From contig NW_017566998.1 in the NCBI RefSeq assembly GCF_001661265.1, positions 124,001-188,000 of the forward strand: a stretch of 64,000 nt of DNA, in the 5' to 3' direction. The notes below the pieces were generated by a model. That model was given only the letters and a program-made list of their open reading frames with translations. It was not told the DNA's origin and made no database searches. This document shows positions 21,281-35,521 of the stretch, one piece after another (the stretch's first letter is position 1; each line of letters starts with the position of its first letter). Made by a program: the position numbers and the translations under genes. Source of the stretch: Saitoella complicata NRRL Y-17804. Lineage: Eukaryota > Ascomycota > Saitoellomycetes > Saitoellales > Saitoellaceae.

Positions 21281-21956
21281 ATGGATCCATCCCTTCCACG
21301 ACCAACAACAGTCCCACCAGAAGTCCTCCACCTGGTGTTTGAACATCTGGATGTCTGCACAATTCTGATCGCGTCGAGAGCGTGTCGGGATTGGCTCGAC
21401 GCCTCGCGACATCCGCATTTGCGACGGCAGATGTTCAGGTTAGGGCCGGAGGAGCGATATCGAGTAACGAATCCAATGGTATGTACAACTCAATCCCTCA
21501 TCTTCAAGGGATGATGCCGACATGTTGGTGGGATAGGTTCATCCCGCGATCGGCCAAGTAAACTGGCGAGCAAACAAACCCCTAAGAACCGCAACCTTTG
21601 CCTCCCTCCGCTCCAAACGCCGCTCGTGTCTACTCCTCACCGCCTCTTGTGCACAACACTACGCAACCTCCCCCGCCCTCCCGCAGATAACAATCTACAT
21701 CTTCCCCATCGGGATGAAACTCCTCGTTGGTCGCGATACGGGGGTGACGGTCATGGATGTGTTTAGAGGTATTGAGCTCAAGATGCGACAATGGTGTCCG
21801 ACGAATCATGCCATGATGGATGGAGGCGGAGATGGAGATGGAGATAATCATAGTTGGGGCATGATGTTGGGGGATAACGATATTTGGAATGGGATTACGC
21901 CCATCGAAGACGGGGAGCCGGGTGAGTTCATGGCGTTTCTTGAGCCTAGTCGATAA
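21281..21956 (+). CDS. F-box protein with DUF6699-like C-terminal domain
   Basis: Two exons, 21281-21478 and 21537-21956, give 205 residues. The N-terminus has an F-box (VPPEVLHLVFEHLDVCTILI, then RACRDWLDASRHPHLRRQM), which would bind Skp1 in an SCF ubiquitin ligase. The second half (VHPAIGQVNWRANKPLRTAT ... LPQITIYIFP ... GVTVMDVFRGIELKMRQW) follows the pattern of the DUF6699 domain common in basidiomycetes. A donor-like GGTGAGT at 21920 and an acceptor at about 21991 would give an alternative C-terminus rich in Gly and Pro ending near 22071. In that case the gene would overlap the convergent NTF2-like gene. Earlier in-frame ATGs exist upstream. Confidence 0.72.
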
Positions 21957-21975
21957 CAGACAATCTCCTCTTACC

Positions 21976-22619
21976 TTATGAGTTTTCGTAGGTGGCGGGG
22001 GAGGGGACGGCATCCCCATACCACCTCCTCCACCTCCCCAAATCCTCCTCCTCATTCCCCGGGATCGGTAATACCGCCGCCGTAACCTCACTCTGCTTCT
22101 TCCTCATCCACTCCGCCCACCCCCCATCCGGGATATTCTCCCTATGTCTATCCTGCCAATGCGTAATGAGATCCTTGTCGTTGACTGTGATGGTCATGGT
22201 TGTGTTGAATTCAATGGGGGTGGAGATGAGTTTTGGGGTCAAGATGTGGGTCATGGAAAAGGATGTTGAGGTGGAGTCGTTGGAGATGATTGAGACGGTT
22301 TTGGTGCGGGATTCTTTGAAGAGTTCGGGGAGGCCGTAGAACTGGCCTGCGATTTCTTTCCTGCCGACGCTCTTTGCGACGCTGTAACATGACCTCAACG
22401 TCAGCCCCCGTCCAGACCACCTAGAACATAGAAGACATACGGATCCTCGTAAACGGCATCCTCAGCAAAGTAGTTATTCAACTTATACAAACTCGTCTTT
22501 CCCTGGAAGAGATCGAGGACGACACCGACGAGCCTCTTACGGTGCTCATCGATTTCGACGCCGGGAGCGACGGGGATGTTGGAGTTGATGATGATGAGGT
22601 TTGGTTGTTTGTTAGACAT
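21976..22619 (-). CDS. NTF2/SnoaL-like fold protein (194 aa)
   Basis: Two exons, 22619-22441 and 22381-21976, joined as AVYEDP/VAKSVGRKEIAGQFYGL. The early helix HRKRLVGVVLDLFQGK, then NNYFAEDAVYEDP, GRKEIAGQFYGLPELF and a run of beta strands ending in DLITHWQDRHRENIP match the cone-shaped NTF2/SnoaL fold. Many such fungal proteins are small ligand-binding proteins or isomerases. No catalytic residue can be assigned, so no reaction is claimed. The 3' end is 19 bp from that of the F-box gene on the other strand. Confidence 0.72.
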
Positions 22620-22893
22620 CTTGTCGTTCTGCAAGTGTAACGTTGTTTATTATGTGGAAATTCGAGCGTTCGAGGTCGATGTCGAACTCTATCACTTATC
22701 GGGATTCGATTTCTACCAGTATGACATCATGATGGGCATCTCGATCGAATTAGGTATCAAGTCCGTACGTGAGAAATAACTGAGATCTTTATTCCATCAA
22801 TTGCAACTCCTCCCACGAGTCCCCAAATTTACCTTCCTGATATCAATGCCAAGAAACCCTGGTAGGTATCGTACCCGCAGTATATCAAAACCG

Positions 22894-25859
22894 CTATGCG
22901 CCATTATTCTCATCCGGCCCCCTCCTCCTCGATCCCATCCCAATACCATCCTGCCCAGACCCACCCCGTGCATCACCACCAGTACCACCCTGCCTCCCCT
23001 CCTCTCTCAACTCTCTATTCCTCCCCCTCAAATCCTCCACATCAGCATCCGACCCAACAATAACATGATCATCATCCTCTTCCTCATCCTCCTCCAAATC
23101 CCCATCACTGCCTTCAGACGGTAACGAACGGCTCGCTTCCTCTTCGGTGCGGCGTTGGAAGTCTTGGGCGTGGACGTTCTTGAACATATTTGTTGCTGTG
23201 GCGAGGCGGCGGAAGGCTTGGCCCACGGGTGCGGGGGCAGCTTTACCGAGGGGGGTAAGGGGTTGGTCAGAACCAGAGGCGGAGCCGGAGGCGCTGAGGC
23301 CGGACATGATTCTGGTTCGTTCACCCATCCCTGGCCGCTCTTCGTCGGATTGACTGTAGAGATGGTACGGAAGCGGGATATCTCGCTGTGCCCTGAACTT
23401 CCCAACATTTGTCATATGCTCATTCTCCATACGAAAGAAATTCCACATAAACCTCCGGAAGACCTCGACAATCGCGTGTACGAAGGAGACCGTTGCAGAA
23501 TGTTGGATCTGCGCAGGGAAAGCTGGGTAAAAGATCCAGCCGAGAACACGCATGATTGGGTCAGCGACGATGGCGAAGTAGTATAACCACACCTTTCCGA
23601 ATCCAAGATCATGCCTCAAGAAGCGGTGAGGAGCGTGGGGTTGGAGCAGGGACCAATCCATAAAAAGATCCCACAAAGAGGTGTATATCGTGTTCAACGT
23701 CGCGAAGACGATGTACAACACCTGATACTTGGTATCCAAATGGATACGCCAAAGACTCAGGAACATGTACGTAAACGTCGTACACAGATACTTTCCCGCG
23801 TTCACAAGATGCGGAAACACATTCCGCGTATCCCTATAACGCCGCAAACACTGCAAGAAACGCCAAATACCCGGAAGGCAGGTCATGAACCCAAGCAACG
23901 CCGAATGTGCTGAATTGCACTGCTGAAGATTCCCCTTCCAGTGTCGAGCGTAGAGACAGGCAAACAACTCGATGTTGCCCATGCTGTAGGTTAATGACTG
24001 AACCTGATCACCCAAGAAGAAATCTCTGAACTCGACGGGGTAGAGACCAGAGCACAATAAACGAAACGCCGCAACACCAAACCACTTCCTCGAACTCCTG
24101 TACCCAAAGTCGAAGGGATTGAGCATCAGCACCAAAGCCAAACCCAAGAAGAATATAGGGTACCAAATCGCGGGCAGCTGATCCGGCCAGTAGTTCTCAA
24201 AGTTGAGCCAGAAAAATACACTCCACAAGAGTGCCAGGATGGATGGCAGCTCGAAGAATGTCTGCCAAATTAACATATGCCTTCCATCAAACTCGAAAAT
24301 GAACGGATAGTTAATCCTCGCTTTCCGCCACGCCCAACAATTAATCCCAAACAATAGCAAGAACAAAATTGGCAATCCAAACCCTGCCCAAATCTGCAAC
24401 AAACTGACAGTTTGTGGAATCCGCGCCCGAGTCTCCGCCTGCTGGCTCAGATAGATCCCCTGCACGAGGAAGACCGCAGACATGCCCAGGTACATGCCAA
24501 CCCTAAACATCGTAACCGGATGCTCCGTCTGCCTCTCATGACTCCTCAACCGATCTAACGCAGCCTTCCTATCTCCCCTTTCAAAATACCTCGAAAACAC
24601 ATCCTCGCACTCAGCCATCATCCTCTCCAACTCCTCTCCCTGTCCCAACACCGAGTCATCAACCTTGGCCAAATATGACCGCGAAGCCCGGACGCCCGCC
24701 GTTTTGTCGAACTTCTTGAGAATCTTGCGGAAGGCTTCGCGGTTAAGGGTGCGGTAGGAGCGGATGAGTTCGAGGCCGCGGTAATGCTCCAGGACGGCGG
24801 CACGGAGTTTGCGTTTTGCGTAGCGGTATTGGACGTGGTCGGCTTCTTTCGCAACAGCCTTGAGATCCGCTTCAGGTTGGGAGGTATGAGAGCGCAATCG
24901 GTCGATGGCGCCGTTGGGCATGGTGCCTTGGCCATTTAGGGGGCCGTTGAGGATGTTGTCGAGAGGCTTATCCATCACTCTCTTCCTCAGGCCCTTCCTC
25001 CAGCCACCCTCCCCTTCTCCCTGCTTAGCCCTTCCCAAGCTGAGGGAAGGCCACCCCTGATTCCTGATCTTTTGATCTCGCATTTCATGCAACTGCTCAC
25101 GGATAATCTTGAATTTCCCCCGTGCCTCATTCTCTCGCTCCGTACAGAAGGAAGTGATCTTGAAGAACTCGCCATCGAGCCATCTCTGGAACTCCCGTTG
25201 CTCAGGATTGAACCACAGCCCATCCTCATCCCCTCCCCCATCACCCAGTCTCCCATCCTCATCCGACGAACCGCTCGCCTGCGGCCTCACATGCCCCGCC
25301 CTCCTAACCCTCTCCGGCCTCGGGAACTGTACCGACCGCGGCGTCAACCCATAATCCCTGGCATGATACTCCGGTAACGCAGTTTCCTCGCTTTGTCGGC
25401 GTTCATCGGTGTGTTCGTGGAGTTGTTGGAGGCCTCGGACGCGGGCCACGAGGTCTTCTTCGTGGGGTGGGGTGACGCATGTTAGGGAGCCGACGACGAC
25501 GTCGCCGCGGCTTGTGATGTGGGCTGTTTGTGGGCCTTGCGGGATTGGGATAGAGCTGATTGTCTCCGAGACGGTATGGTTGTTGTCGCCTTCGTGATTG
25601 GCGTCATTCGAGGTTGACGAAGGTACAGGTTCCGCTGATGTCGTCGGCACTATCCGATACCCATTCCCATTCGCGTTCCCGTCCTCAGCAGCCCTCCGTG
25701 CCCTTTCAACCTTATGCAACAACTTCTTTCCACGCTTGTAATCGAGATACCTGTACGCGCCGGTCAACCTCCACCCAAAACAAACCGCAGTAATCCCTCC
25801 ACTTACTTCTGCCTCCACTCTGGAACAAGATTGCTTTCGAGATACTTTGCGAATTTCAT
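22894..25859 (-). CDS. SYG1: SPX-EXS phosphate exporter, Syg1/XPR1 family
   Basis: A 53-bp first exon (25859-25807, MKFAKYLESNLVPEWRQ) and a main exon (25750-22894) give 969 residues. The start MKFAKYLESNLVPEWRQKYL is the classic SPX N-terminus. SPX helices with Lys-rich inositol-pyrophosphate-binding positions follow (YRYAKRKLRAAVLEHYRGLE, then SYRTLNREAFRKILKKFDK). Next come several membrane segments and the EXS domain (DQVQSLTYSMGNIELFACLY, NTIYTSLWDLFMDWSLL, MRRFMWNFFRMENEHMTN-like end). XPR1/Syg1 exports inorganic phosphate under inositol pyrophosphate control; yeast Syg1 was found as a suppressor in G-protein signalling. A ~200-residue disordered insert sits inside SPX. The C-terminal tail is acidic and probably cytosolic. 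Confidence 0.93.
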
Positions 25860-26125
25860 GATCTATGTCACGATCGCTATCGAGCTCATAACGGGATGTA
25901 ACGTAAACCTGAGTATATACGAAGTCTCAATGTGAAGATTTTGTGTTTGTGACGTTCTCCAATTTGCAGAGTCTTCTAAAGTTAGTTGGTCGGTTAGGGC
26001 AGCCAACATTTGAACTTGAGGGAATTTGGGACGCGCTTCAATGCAAAATCAAACTCAAGTGCGAAACCTTAATTATCTAACACATCGAGGATCTGTGAAG
26101 ATGGCCAACTGGATTTCTACTATAT

Positions 26126-27990
26126 CTATGACAGTCCGAACTTCTCCAAAAGATCTCCTCGCACGGTCCATTTATCATCCTCCTTCTTTCCCTCCCTCGT
26201 AGCAACGTCTTTCAACGTCGCTGTGATCAGATTCTTCTTAATCTTGAATCCCATAAACTGTTGTCGTAGCGTTTCGATCAGCAGGAGTTGAGATAGTGTC
26301 GAGCCCTGAATAGCTCGAAGAAAGGCTGGTAGGTAGGCGGGTGGGAATGCGGCGAGGCCTTTGCCTTCACCTGTAGTTGTTGACGCTTCCCGTTTGACCG
26401 TTGACGGCTTTGAGGATGGTGCAGCGAAGATAGGCGCAACTCCGTCCTTAACCTCCACATTCGTAGAAACCTCCTTCTCCTTTGGCACGGTCCAATAATC
26501 CTTGAACGGATCAACCCCCTCCCCCTCCGGTACCTCCAAGATAACCTCCACCCTCATCCCCCCAAACACCTCCGAACCACTCTCCCACACAGGACCCTTG
26601 ACAACACTAACCAATTGCCCCGCAACCCTCTTCTTCTGCACATCCTCCTCATCATCCAAAAACGCTTGATCCTCCTCATCCTCACCGTCCTCAGTCATCG
26701 CCTCGTCGTCATCGAGATCAGAGAGGATTTCTTCACCGTCGGCTTCTTCTTCCCACTCGGCCTCGGAGTCGTAGTCATAGTTAAGAACTTGGGCGTCTCG
26801 GGCGAATGGGCGGCGACCGGTGATGGTGTGCGTTGGGCGGGTCCAGGTTCCGGAGTAGGCTGGTCTGACGTCTTCGGCGAATTGGAGATGCTTTTGTGGG
26901 ATTTTCCGGGGTGAGTTGAGGATGGCAAGGATGTGGTCAGGTGAGGATTGACTTGAAGAGGTGCTGTCGATTAGGTCGGGGTTGTTCAGGTTTTGGATCA
27001 GTTGCTTGACGGTGTATTTCAGTTTTCGACCACGTCTTCGTTTTCGGGATGGTGTTAAATGTAACAGTTGTGATAGTCTCTCCCGTATTGGTGTCGACTC
27101 GACTTCTGATGGCGGCCGTGCCAGTGCTCTATCAATCTGGTTCTCTCCGGCCTTCAACGCATCTTCCTCACGTTTGAAGGCAGAGAAAGGCGCGATGTCC
27201 GTATACTGTTTCACGAAAAATGGCTGGAAATACTTGTCAAAATCGCTCTGTGGTGCGCCCGCTTTCTCCTCCACCGGAGAAGCCTTCTTTGGTGTTGCCG
27301 GCTTGGCGAAGAAGTTGTTCAATCGCATTTGTGACTGTAGATGCTTGTTAGCTTGAGCTTCAAAAAACCACATAGTCCAGCGCCGACCTTCTCTTTCTTC
27401 AGCTTGGCTTCTTGTTCCTGCTTCTTCGCCTCTTCCTTTGCCTTTTCCTTCGCCTTCCTGGCTTCCTCTTTCTCCCGCTGCTTCGCTTCGCGCTCTTCTT
27501 TCTGCAAGAGATGTCAGCTTTTGCTCAGTGTTCACTGAACTCCCACACATACCTGCTTCAACTTCTCCGCTTCCTTCGCCATCCTCTCCGCCTCTTTCTC
27601 CGCCTCCTTGACTTTCTTCTCCTCCTCCTTCCTCAACCTTTCCTCTTCCTTCTTCGCGCGCTCTTCTTCCTTTTTGCGACGCAATTCTTCCTCTTTTTCG
27701 GCCTTCTTCCGGCGGACCTCCTCTTCGCGGAGACGTTTTGCTTCTTCGCGTTCACGGGTCTTCGCCGCCGCTTGGGCCATTCGGGCTGCTTCGCGGTCCG
27801 GTTTGTGTTTCTTTGTGACCTGTTCAGAATCAGAGAATAGAACAACTAAGATCAGGGAGATAATCACTTCGGTGTTATCTGGCACTGGTGAAGGTGTAAT
27901 GCCAGCATTGTCGGAAGTCCGCTTCAGAGGAGACCTCGGAGTTCCCTCTGCCGGTAGAGGCCCCGCTTCGGTCATAACTTCGTCCGACAT
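26126..27990 (-). CDS. RLF2: Chromatin assembly factor 1, large subunit (p150/Rlf2)
   Basis: Four exons: 27990-27868, 27819-27553, 27501-27388 and 27334-26126; 570 residues. After a short acidic head comes a long Lys/Glu/Arg coiled coil (about residues 45-165), the KER region that binds DNA. Then QMRLNNFFAKPATPKK has the PCNA-interacting (PIP) pattern Q..L..FF. The block FDKYFQPFFVKQYTDIAPF follows, then the acidic region with YDYDSEAEWEEEADGEE, which is the histone-binding ED signature of p150. The C-terminal winged-helix part ends DKWTVRGDLLEKFG. CAF-1 deposits H3-H4 at replication forks. The gene for an RbAp48-type subunit starts the next locus on the same strand, 440 bp away. Confidence 0.93.
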
Positions 27991-28430
27991 GCTTCGGGTG
28001 AACCGTTTATGGGTATTGTATGCTGATGTATGCTGTATGCTACGGAAAAACGCGTCTGGTAGTGGAAGAGTCTGACCGTGCACTGCTTGGTCTGGAGCAA
28101 CCCTGATCTACGGGTGTGAATGCCAGCAAATTCGACCAAAAAGAGCGTCTCTGTCGGTCTAACCTCGACGACGAAGGCCTTGGCCTCGCTGTTTGTAAAG
28201 GTTGCTGTTATCGTTTTCCGGGGAGGCCTCCTTAATTGTCCTGCTTCGCGTTTGGTGTCATGCAGCATCACGCGTCGACGTGCAATTGCTGCCGCGAATT
28301 CGAACTGTGGGACTTCCGGGACTCAAACAGTTGCGATTGCAAATTGGATAGCAATTGATGTAGAGATCAAAGGGCTATTTTTGCTATCTAATTGGCCAAA
28401 ACAAATCACATCAAACTCAAACTGAAAGTT

Positions 28431-29876
<1,446 letters not shown>

Positions 29877-30252
29877 ATTGTTCGTTATTGTGTAGAGGTT
29901 TCTTCCTGTCAGTCCGGACTCAAGGTCGCGGTTAACGTCGAACGCGTTCCCTTAATGAACGAGCGCGGGTGTACAACAGTGAGCAATAGGACTACCAAAA
30001 CAGCAAAGGTTTATCAAATGGGTTTTCGATTCTTACCACTCCGAGCAAACCCAGGTCACAAACGCTGTTAATCCCAGTCACGTGCATGCATCCTGACGTT
30101 CACGACGCGGCCTAAGCATCGACTGACTCCTCGAAGGCGACGCTCGTCAAAGAATCAAACGTTTCTGAGTCAGATCAGCTTTGGACAGGAGAGGAAGAAG
30201 ATAAGGAAAGACGAATAGCACGACCTTTCATCACTACTAGACACATATTACG
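29877..30252. promoter_or_regulatory. Divergent promoter region, RbAp48-type gene / XRN1
   Basis: 376 bp between two divergent start codons. It must hold both promoters. I see no clear TATA box and no ORF worth reporting. Confidence 0.55.
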
Positions 30253-33200
30253 ATGGGTATCCCGAAGGTTTGCCTCCTGTCGCCTCTCAGATCCAATGCG
30301 CAATTGCTAACATTGTTCCCCAGTTCTTCCGATGGATGTCAGAGCGTTATCCGCTGTGCTCACAGTTGATCGCCGAGAACCGTATTCCCGAGTTCGATAA
30401 CCTTTACCTAGACATGAACGGTATTATCCACAACTGTACCCACTCTGACGGCGATGCAACGACGCATATGACCGAGGATAAGATGTACATTGCGATCTTT
30501 AATTACATCGAGCATTTGTTTACCAAGATCAAGCCTCGCAAGGTGTTTTTTATGGCCATTGATGGTGTCGCCCCCCGAGCCAAGATGAACCAGCAGCGAT
30601 CCCGACGATTCAGGACCGCGCTTGACAATGAGAACGCGAGAAAGAAGGCGATTCAGAAGGGAGAGGCTGTTCCCGACGATCCGTTTGACTCTAATTGTAT
30701 CACACCGGGAACGGTGTTCATGGCCAACCTGAGCCGTCAGCTGCAATACTGGATCAACAAGAAGGTGAGCGAGGATTCTGACTGGCGTGGTGTGCAGGTT
30801 GTTTTGTCTGGTCACGATGTACCAGGAGAGGGTGAGCACAAGGTCATGGAGTACATCCGTCTTGCGAAAGCACAGCCGGATTACGACCCCAATCTTCGTC
30901 ACTGTCTTTACGGTCTTGATGCCGATTTGATTATGCTTGGTTTGTTGTCGCATGAGCCTCATTTCTGTTTGTTGCGTGAGGAGGTCAACTTTGGTCCTTC
31001 CCGCAAGACCTCGAAGCACAAGGATCTCGACGCGCAGAATTTCTATTTGATGCATTTATGTATTCTACGCGAATACCTCGATCTGGAGTTCCAGAACATG
31101 GCCGAGTCACTGCCGTTTGAGTATGACCTCGAGCGCGTCATTGATGACTTTGTGCTTTTGGCATTCTTTGTCGGAAACGACTTTTTGCCTCATCTTCCAA
31201 ATTTGCACATCAACGAGGGTGCTTTGGCGCTCATGTTCAAGTCGTATAAGCGCTTACTTCCGAAGGCGGGTGGTTACATCAACGACAATGGCACTATCGA
31301 CTTGCAGCGATTGTCGCTCATGCTGGAGGAGCTCGAGACCTTCGAGAAGGAGTATTTCGAGGCGGAGTACGCGGACGCTAACTGGTTCAAGGGTAAGGCT
31401 ATTGGCGGTAACGCGGGTAAGGGTGGGCACTTGGATTTGATCGAGAAGGCGAAGAAGAAGAACAGGATGGTTCTCACTCCCGAGCAGAAGGCCATCTTTG
31501 AGAAGGTGAAGAGCATGGTGCTCGGCAGCTCCAGTGAATTGAACTTGGAGCCCGGATTGGATGCCACAGATAAGCAATTCGTGCAGGACATGGCCAAGGA
31601 CTTGCACCTGGTGTGTAAGAAGATGAACGAGTCTGGAGACAAGTTTTTGAGGTTGGAGAAGCCTGCTGGGGCTGGCGTTGCTGATCCGGAGGATATGGAG
31701 GCGTTCAGTGCGTTGACCCGCGAGTTGGGCAAATACGACAACGCGCCCGTCATCACCACCACCCGCGATGATGCGGAGAAAGAGGTTGCTAGGCAGTATG
31801 AAGTCAAGTTCGATCAGTGGAAGGATGAGTACTACCGCGAGAAGCTTAGTTTCGGATTGAATGACGAGAAGGCGTTGAGGGAAATGACGGAGACGTATGT
31901 TCAGGGTCTGCAGTGGGTGCTCAAGTACTACTACCAGGGTGTCGCTTCCTGGGGATGGTTCTACAAATACCACTACGCCCCCAAGATCTCGGATGTCAGG
32001 AAGGGTCTTGGTGCTAACTTGAAGTTCGACCTCGGTTCTCCCTTCAGGCCGTTCGAGCAGTTGATGGGTGTCTTGCCGGAGCGCAGTAAGAAGCTTATTC
32101 CGGAGGCGTATCGGGAGTTGATGACTGAGGAGACGAGTCCAATTCAGGACTTCTATCCCAGAGATTTCGATATGGATCTTAACGGAAAGAAACAAGATTG
32201 GGAGGCCGTCGTGAAGATCCCGTTTATCGACGAGAAGCGACTCGTTGCTGCCATGCAGACTCGTGAGAAGCGTTTGACGAAGGATGAGAAGCAGCGGAAC
32301 AGTTTCGGAAGCAGTTTGAGCTTTACGTTTGATGAGAGCTTGGATTTTGTGTACCACTCGTCTTTGCCGAATGTGTTCCCTGAGATTGGACACTGTCGTT
32401 GTAAGCAGGAGGCGTATGAGTTGCCAACTGTGCATGACCCTGATTCCCTTGGCTTCGCGTTGTGTGACGGTGTCAAGCTTGGAATCAAGGCTCTTGCTGG
32501 ATTCCCTACTTTGCACACCATCCCCTACACCGGTACTTTGGCGTACCATGGTGTTACGGTTTTCCAGCAGGAAAGCAGGAATGAGACAATGGTCATCACC
32601 CTTGAGAACGTTTTCGATGGAAAGAAGACCGAGGAAATTGCTAAGGAGAAGGTTGGGCAGGTCGTGTTCATTAACTGGCCATACTTGCAGGAAGCCAAAG
32701 TCGTTGCTGTTTCGGATGAGATGTTCAAGTACGAGTACCGCTCCGTGGCCCCTGGTCAGCCCGCCCAGCTTGTGCCTGTCGAGCACTCTCCTATGGAGGT
32801 CAACAACTGGCGTCGCAGGGCTGATCGCTTGGAGCATTTGTACAGCAAGCGTGGTGGTACTGTTGTTGGACCTGTTGAGGTCATGTTGCACGTTGACATG
32901 CTTCAGGGGTTGAAGAGGACCGACGACGGCGCAATGGTGAAGGAGTACGTCCCTGTCAAGGGTGACGATGGTGACTTTGCTGTTCAGTCGACCGTGGCTG
33001 AGGTTCACTCTGTTGATGTGCGTTTCATCGAGCAGGATGCTCTTTCGGTTGAGGAGGACTATCCTGAGGGCACCCGCGCTTTCTTCTTGGGGGAGTATAA
33101 CTACGGACGTCCTCTCGAGGTTATTGGCCACTCTGGTGGCAAGATCGATATCTGGTTGAGTACCCTCAAGGGTAAGGAGCCTGACTTCGGAAAGAAGATT

Positions 33201-34694
33201 GTGCAGGAGGCGGAGAGGTCTACCCGCTACCGTCCCACGTATGTGGTGACCAGGGAGATCAGGATGCACCCTCTTATTCTCTCGAAGATCACTGCATCCT
33301 TCACAGTCGTTTCCCAGGATACTCGTATCAACCTTGGATTGAACTTGAAGTTCGAGAGGAAGATGCAGAAAGTCTTGGGATACACTCGCAAGACCAATGG
33401 TGGTTGGGAGTTGAGTGACAAGGCCGTTGCCTTGATCCAAGAATACCAGGCTAAGTTCCCCGAGTTCTTTGCCGCGCTCTCCAGGAACCCCAACGGTGAC
33501 ATGTACAGGGACACTGACATCTGGGGTGATGTCCAGACTGCTAAGAACAGGATCAATGAAATTAAGTCTTGGCTGAAGGATAAGGAGGCTAAGGACTTCG
33601 AGCGTGTTCCCTTGGACGCTGAGCAGCTTGACGGCGATGTCGTCAAGAAGATCGAGCAGTTCGCGGATGCAGTCGTGAAGGAGGCTCAGCCACCTCAGCC
33701 TAAGAAGGTCAAGGGTGTTCCCCGTAAGGCGCTCTTGAAGCCTCAGCATGCCGAGAACAGGTTGCAGGGTCAGCGTTTCGCTCTGGGTGACCGTGTCGTT
33801 TACGTCCAAGACTCTGGAAAGGTACCGATTGCTACTCGCGGTACAGTCGTTGGTGTCAGCCAGGCTACTGTTGATGTCTTGTACGACACTTCGTTCATGA
33901 GTGGTACTACTCTTGGTGGCCGCTGCTCTCCTTACCGTGGTATGACTGTCAGCAAGACCGCTGTGTTGAATGTTACTCAGCCTTCGGTCATTACCTCTTC
34001 TCAAGCTGCTAAGCGTGCACCCGCTCCTGCTGGTGCTCAGGCTGGTCCTGCCAAGTCTGTGAATGGAGGCCACAAGGTTGCCGTTGTCAACGGCGGTATC
34101 AAGCCCGCTGGTACCCCCGCCAAGGCCGTTGTCGCTGACGATACTGATGACTTGACTAAGAAGTTACAGGCTATGGTCATGGGTCACCAAGCTCAACAGG
34201 GCAAGCCCCCGCACCAGGTTCATGCCAATGGTCACAGGCCCCATGCTCACGTTCTCCACCATGGTGGACCTCAGCATGCTCACCAGCACCGCGGTCCCCC
34301 TCCGCCTCACTTTGCTCTTCCTCAACAGCACGGAGGACGTCCTGCCGTGGGCATTCTCGGTGTTCCTGTTAACCAGACTGGATACCGTCCTCCGGTGAAC
34401 ATGGCGACTCGCCCGCAGGTTCAGGATGCTCCTCCTCAGGATGGTGCGATCATTGCTGCGCAGCCTCAACAGCCTCAGCCTCTTAGGCACAACCCTCACG
34501 GAAGTGGAATGCACGCCATCCCACCTCCGTCTTCCCTCAACGCGCCTTCCCAGCGTGGGCGTGGTCGCGGACGCGGACGTGGTGGCTTCGGTGGGCACGT
34601 GAGCCGCGGTGGTGTCCAGGTGGGATTCGGTGGACGGGGCGGTCATAACGGTGGAAAGCCTGCTGCTCCTCAGGGACCCACTCCCCAGGCTTAA
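30253..34694 (+). CDS. XRN1: 5'-3' exoribonuclease 1
   Basis: A tiny first exon (30253-30267, MGIPK), a 56-bp intron, then exon 30324-34694; 1,461 residues. The start MGIPKFFRWMSERYP and the active-site blocks DNLYLDMNGIIHNC, ARAKMNQQRSRRFRTA-like and LSGHDVPGEGEHKVMEYIRL are diagnostic of XRN nucleases. The Asp/Glu residues bind the catalytic magnesium ions. YGLDADLIMLGLLSHEPHF and FVGNDFLPHLP complete the core. The C-terminal half holds the D1-SH3-like domains (RFALGDRVVYVQDSGKVPI) and a disordered His/Pro/Gln tail ending in GRGRGRGRGGFGG. Xrn1 degrades decapped mRNA in the cytoplasm. Xrn1 rather than nuclear Rat1 is preferred on total length and these D/SH3 domains. Confidence 0.96.
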
Positions 34695-34992
34695 GCTCTC
34701 TGATACCCCTTCTTCTTTTCACTGTTTTGTAGGTTGGTTGGGGATAATGGATTAGGTAGGATACGATACATGAGCGATCCGCTTTTTGGGCTATAGTCTA
34801 GTAATGCGTCATGTTAAACTTGGATCTTGCTCAAATGTTCATGGAGAAAAGCGTTTGCGATGTGATATAGACTTTCCCCACACGTCCCCGCTGACGGCTT
34901 TACATGTAGGCACGTCATTCGGGCCCAATACCATACCTTGACCAGGGAAGAACAACAAGAGTCTATGCACGTCAACTGGTTGGGTTGTAATC

Positions 34993-35286
34993 ATGGATGA
35001 CTCAAAGTTCGACAGTACGATGTCTGAACTCGATGACAAGATCGAACTGATGGTATCTCCCGTCCAGCTCTTGCGTCGCTCCTAGCGTCCTATTTAACTG
35101 TTGTCTCAGTCCAAGCTCGCCGTGGGCGGAGCTCCTTCCTCTACAGAATCTGCTCCGAAGGAAGCAGTTGGGCTCGAGAAAGAAGCTTCTGATGCGAGAA
35201 TACACAAGCTGGCCCAGAAGGCCCTAGTGAGGGATATGGATACGCCAGAGTTGGAAGGGACGGTGGAGGATCTGACAGCAGTGTGA
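34993..35286 (+). CDS. Small acidic protein of unknown function (78 aa)
   Basis: Exons 34993-35052 and 35110-35286 give MDDSKFDSTMSELDDKIELM followed by SKLAVGGAPSSTESAPKEAV and a helical end (DARIHKLAQKALVRDMDTPE). Splice sites (GTATCT, CTCAG) and frame agree. No signal peptide or membrane segment is seen. I do not recognise it. It lies between XRN1 and the convergent TAF6. Confidence 0.55.
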
Positions 35287-35521
35287 AGCAACGTGAGGGA
35301 GGTTCTCGGTATTTTCCAGAATTTTCGCACTGCCTGTTGGTGAAGCAAAGATATGTATATGTTGTACCTGTGGGTATCAGTTATTTGGGCACCGAGCCGT
35401 CAGCTGTAGCGGGAGTAGCGGGAAAGTCAGTGTTCTCTAATTAATGCACCTTCGACTAGCGTTTGAGAGTGGGCGAGGCGAGTCTTGAGCTGGATGCCAT
35501 TGCCTTCTTAACGTCCCACGT

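Noticed and set aside
31254-34073. A 939-codon open frame on the minus strand opposite XRN1
   Set aside because: It is a mirror of XRN1's biased codon use. The plus strand has complete XRN1 motifs and the minus frame shows no family similarity.
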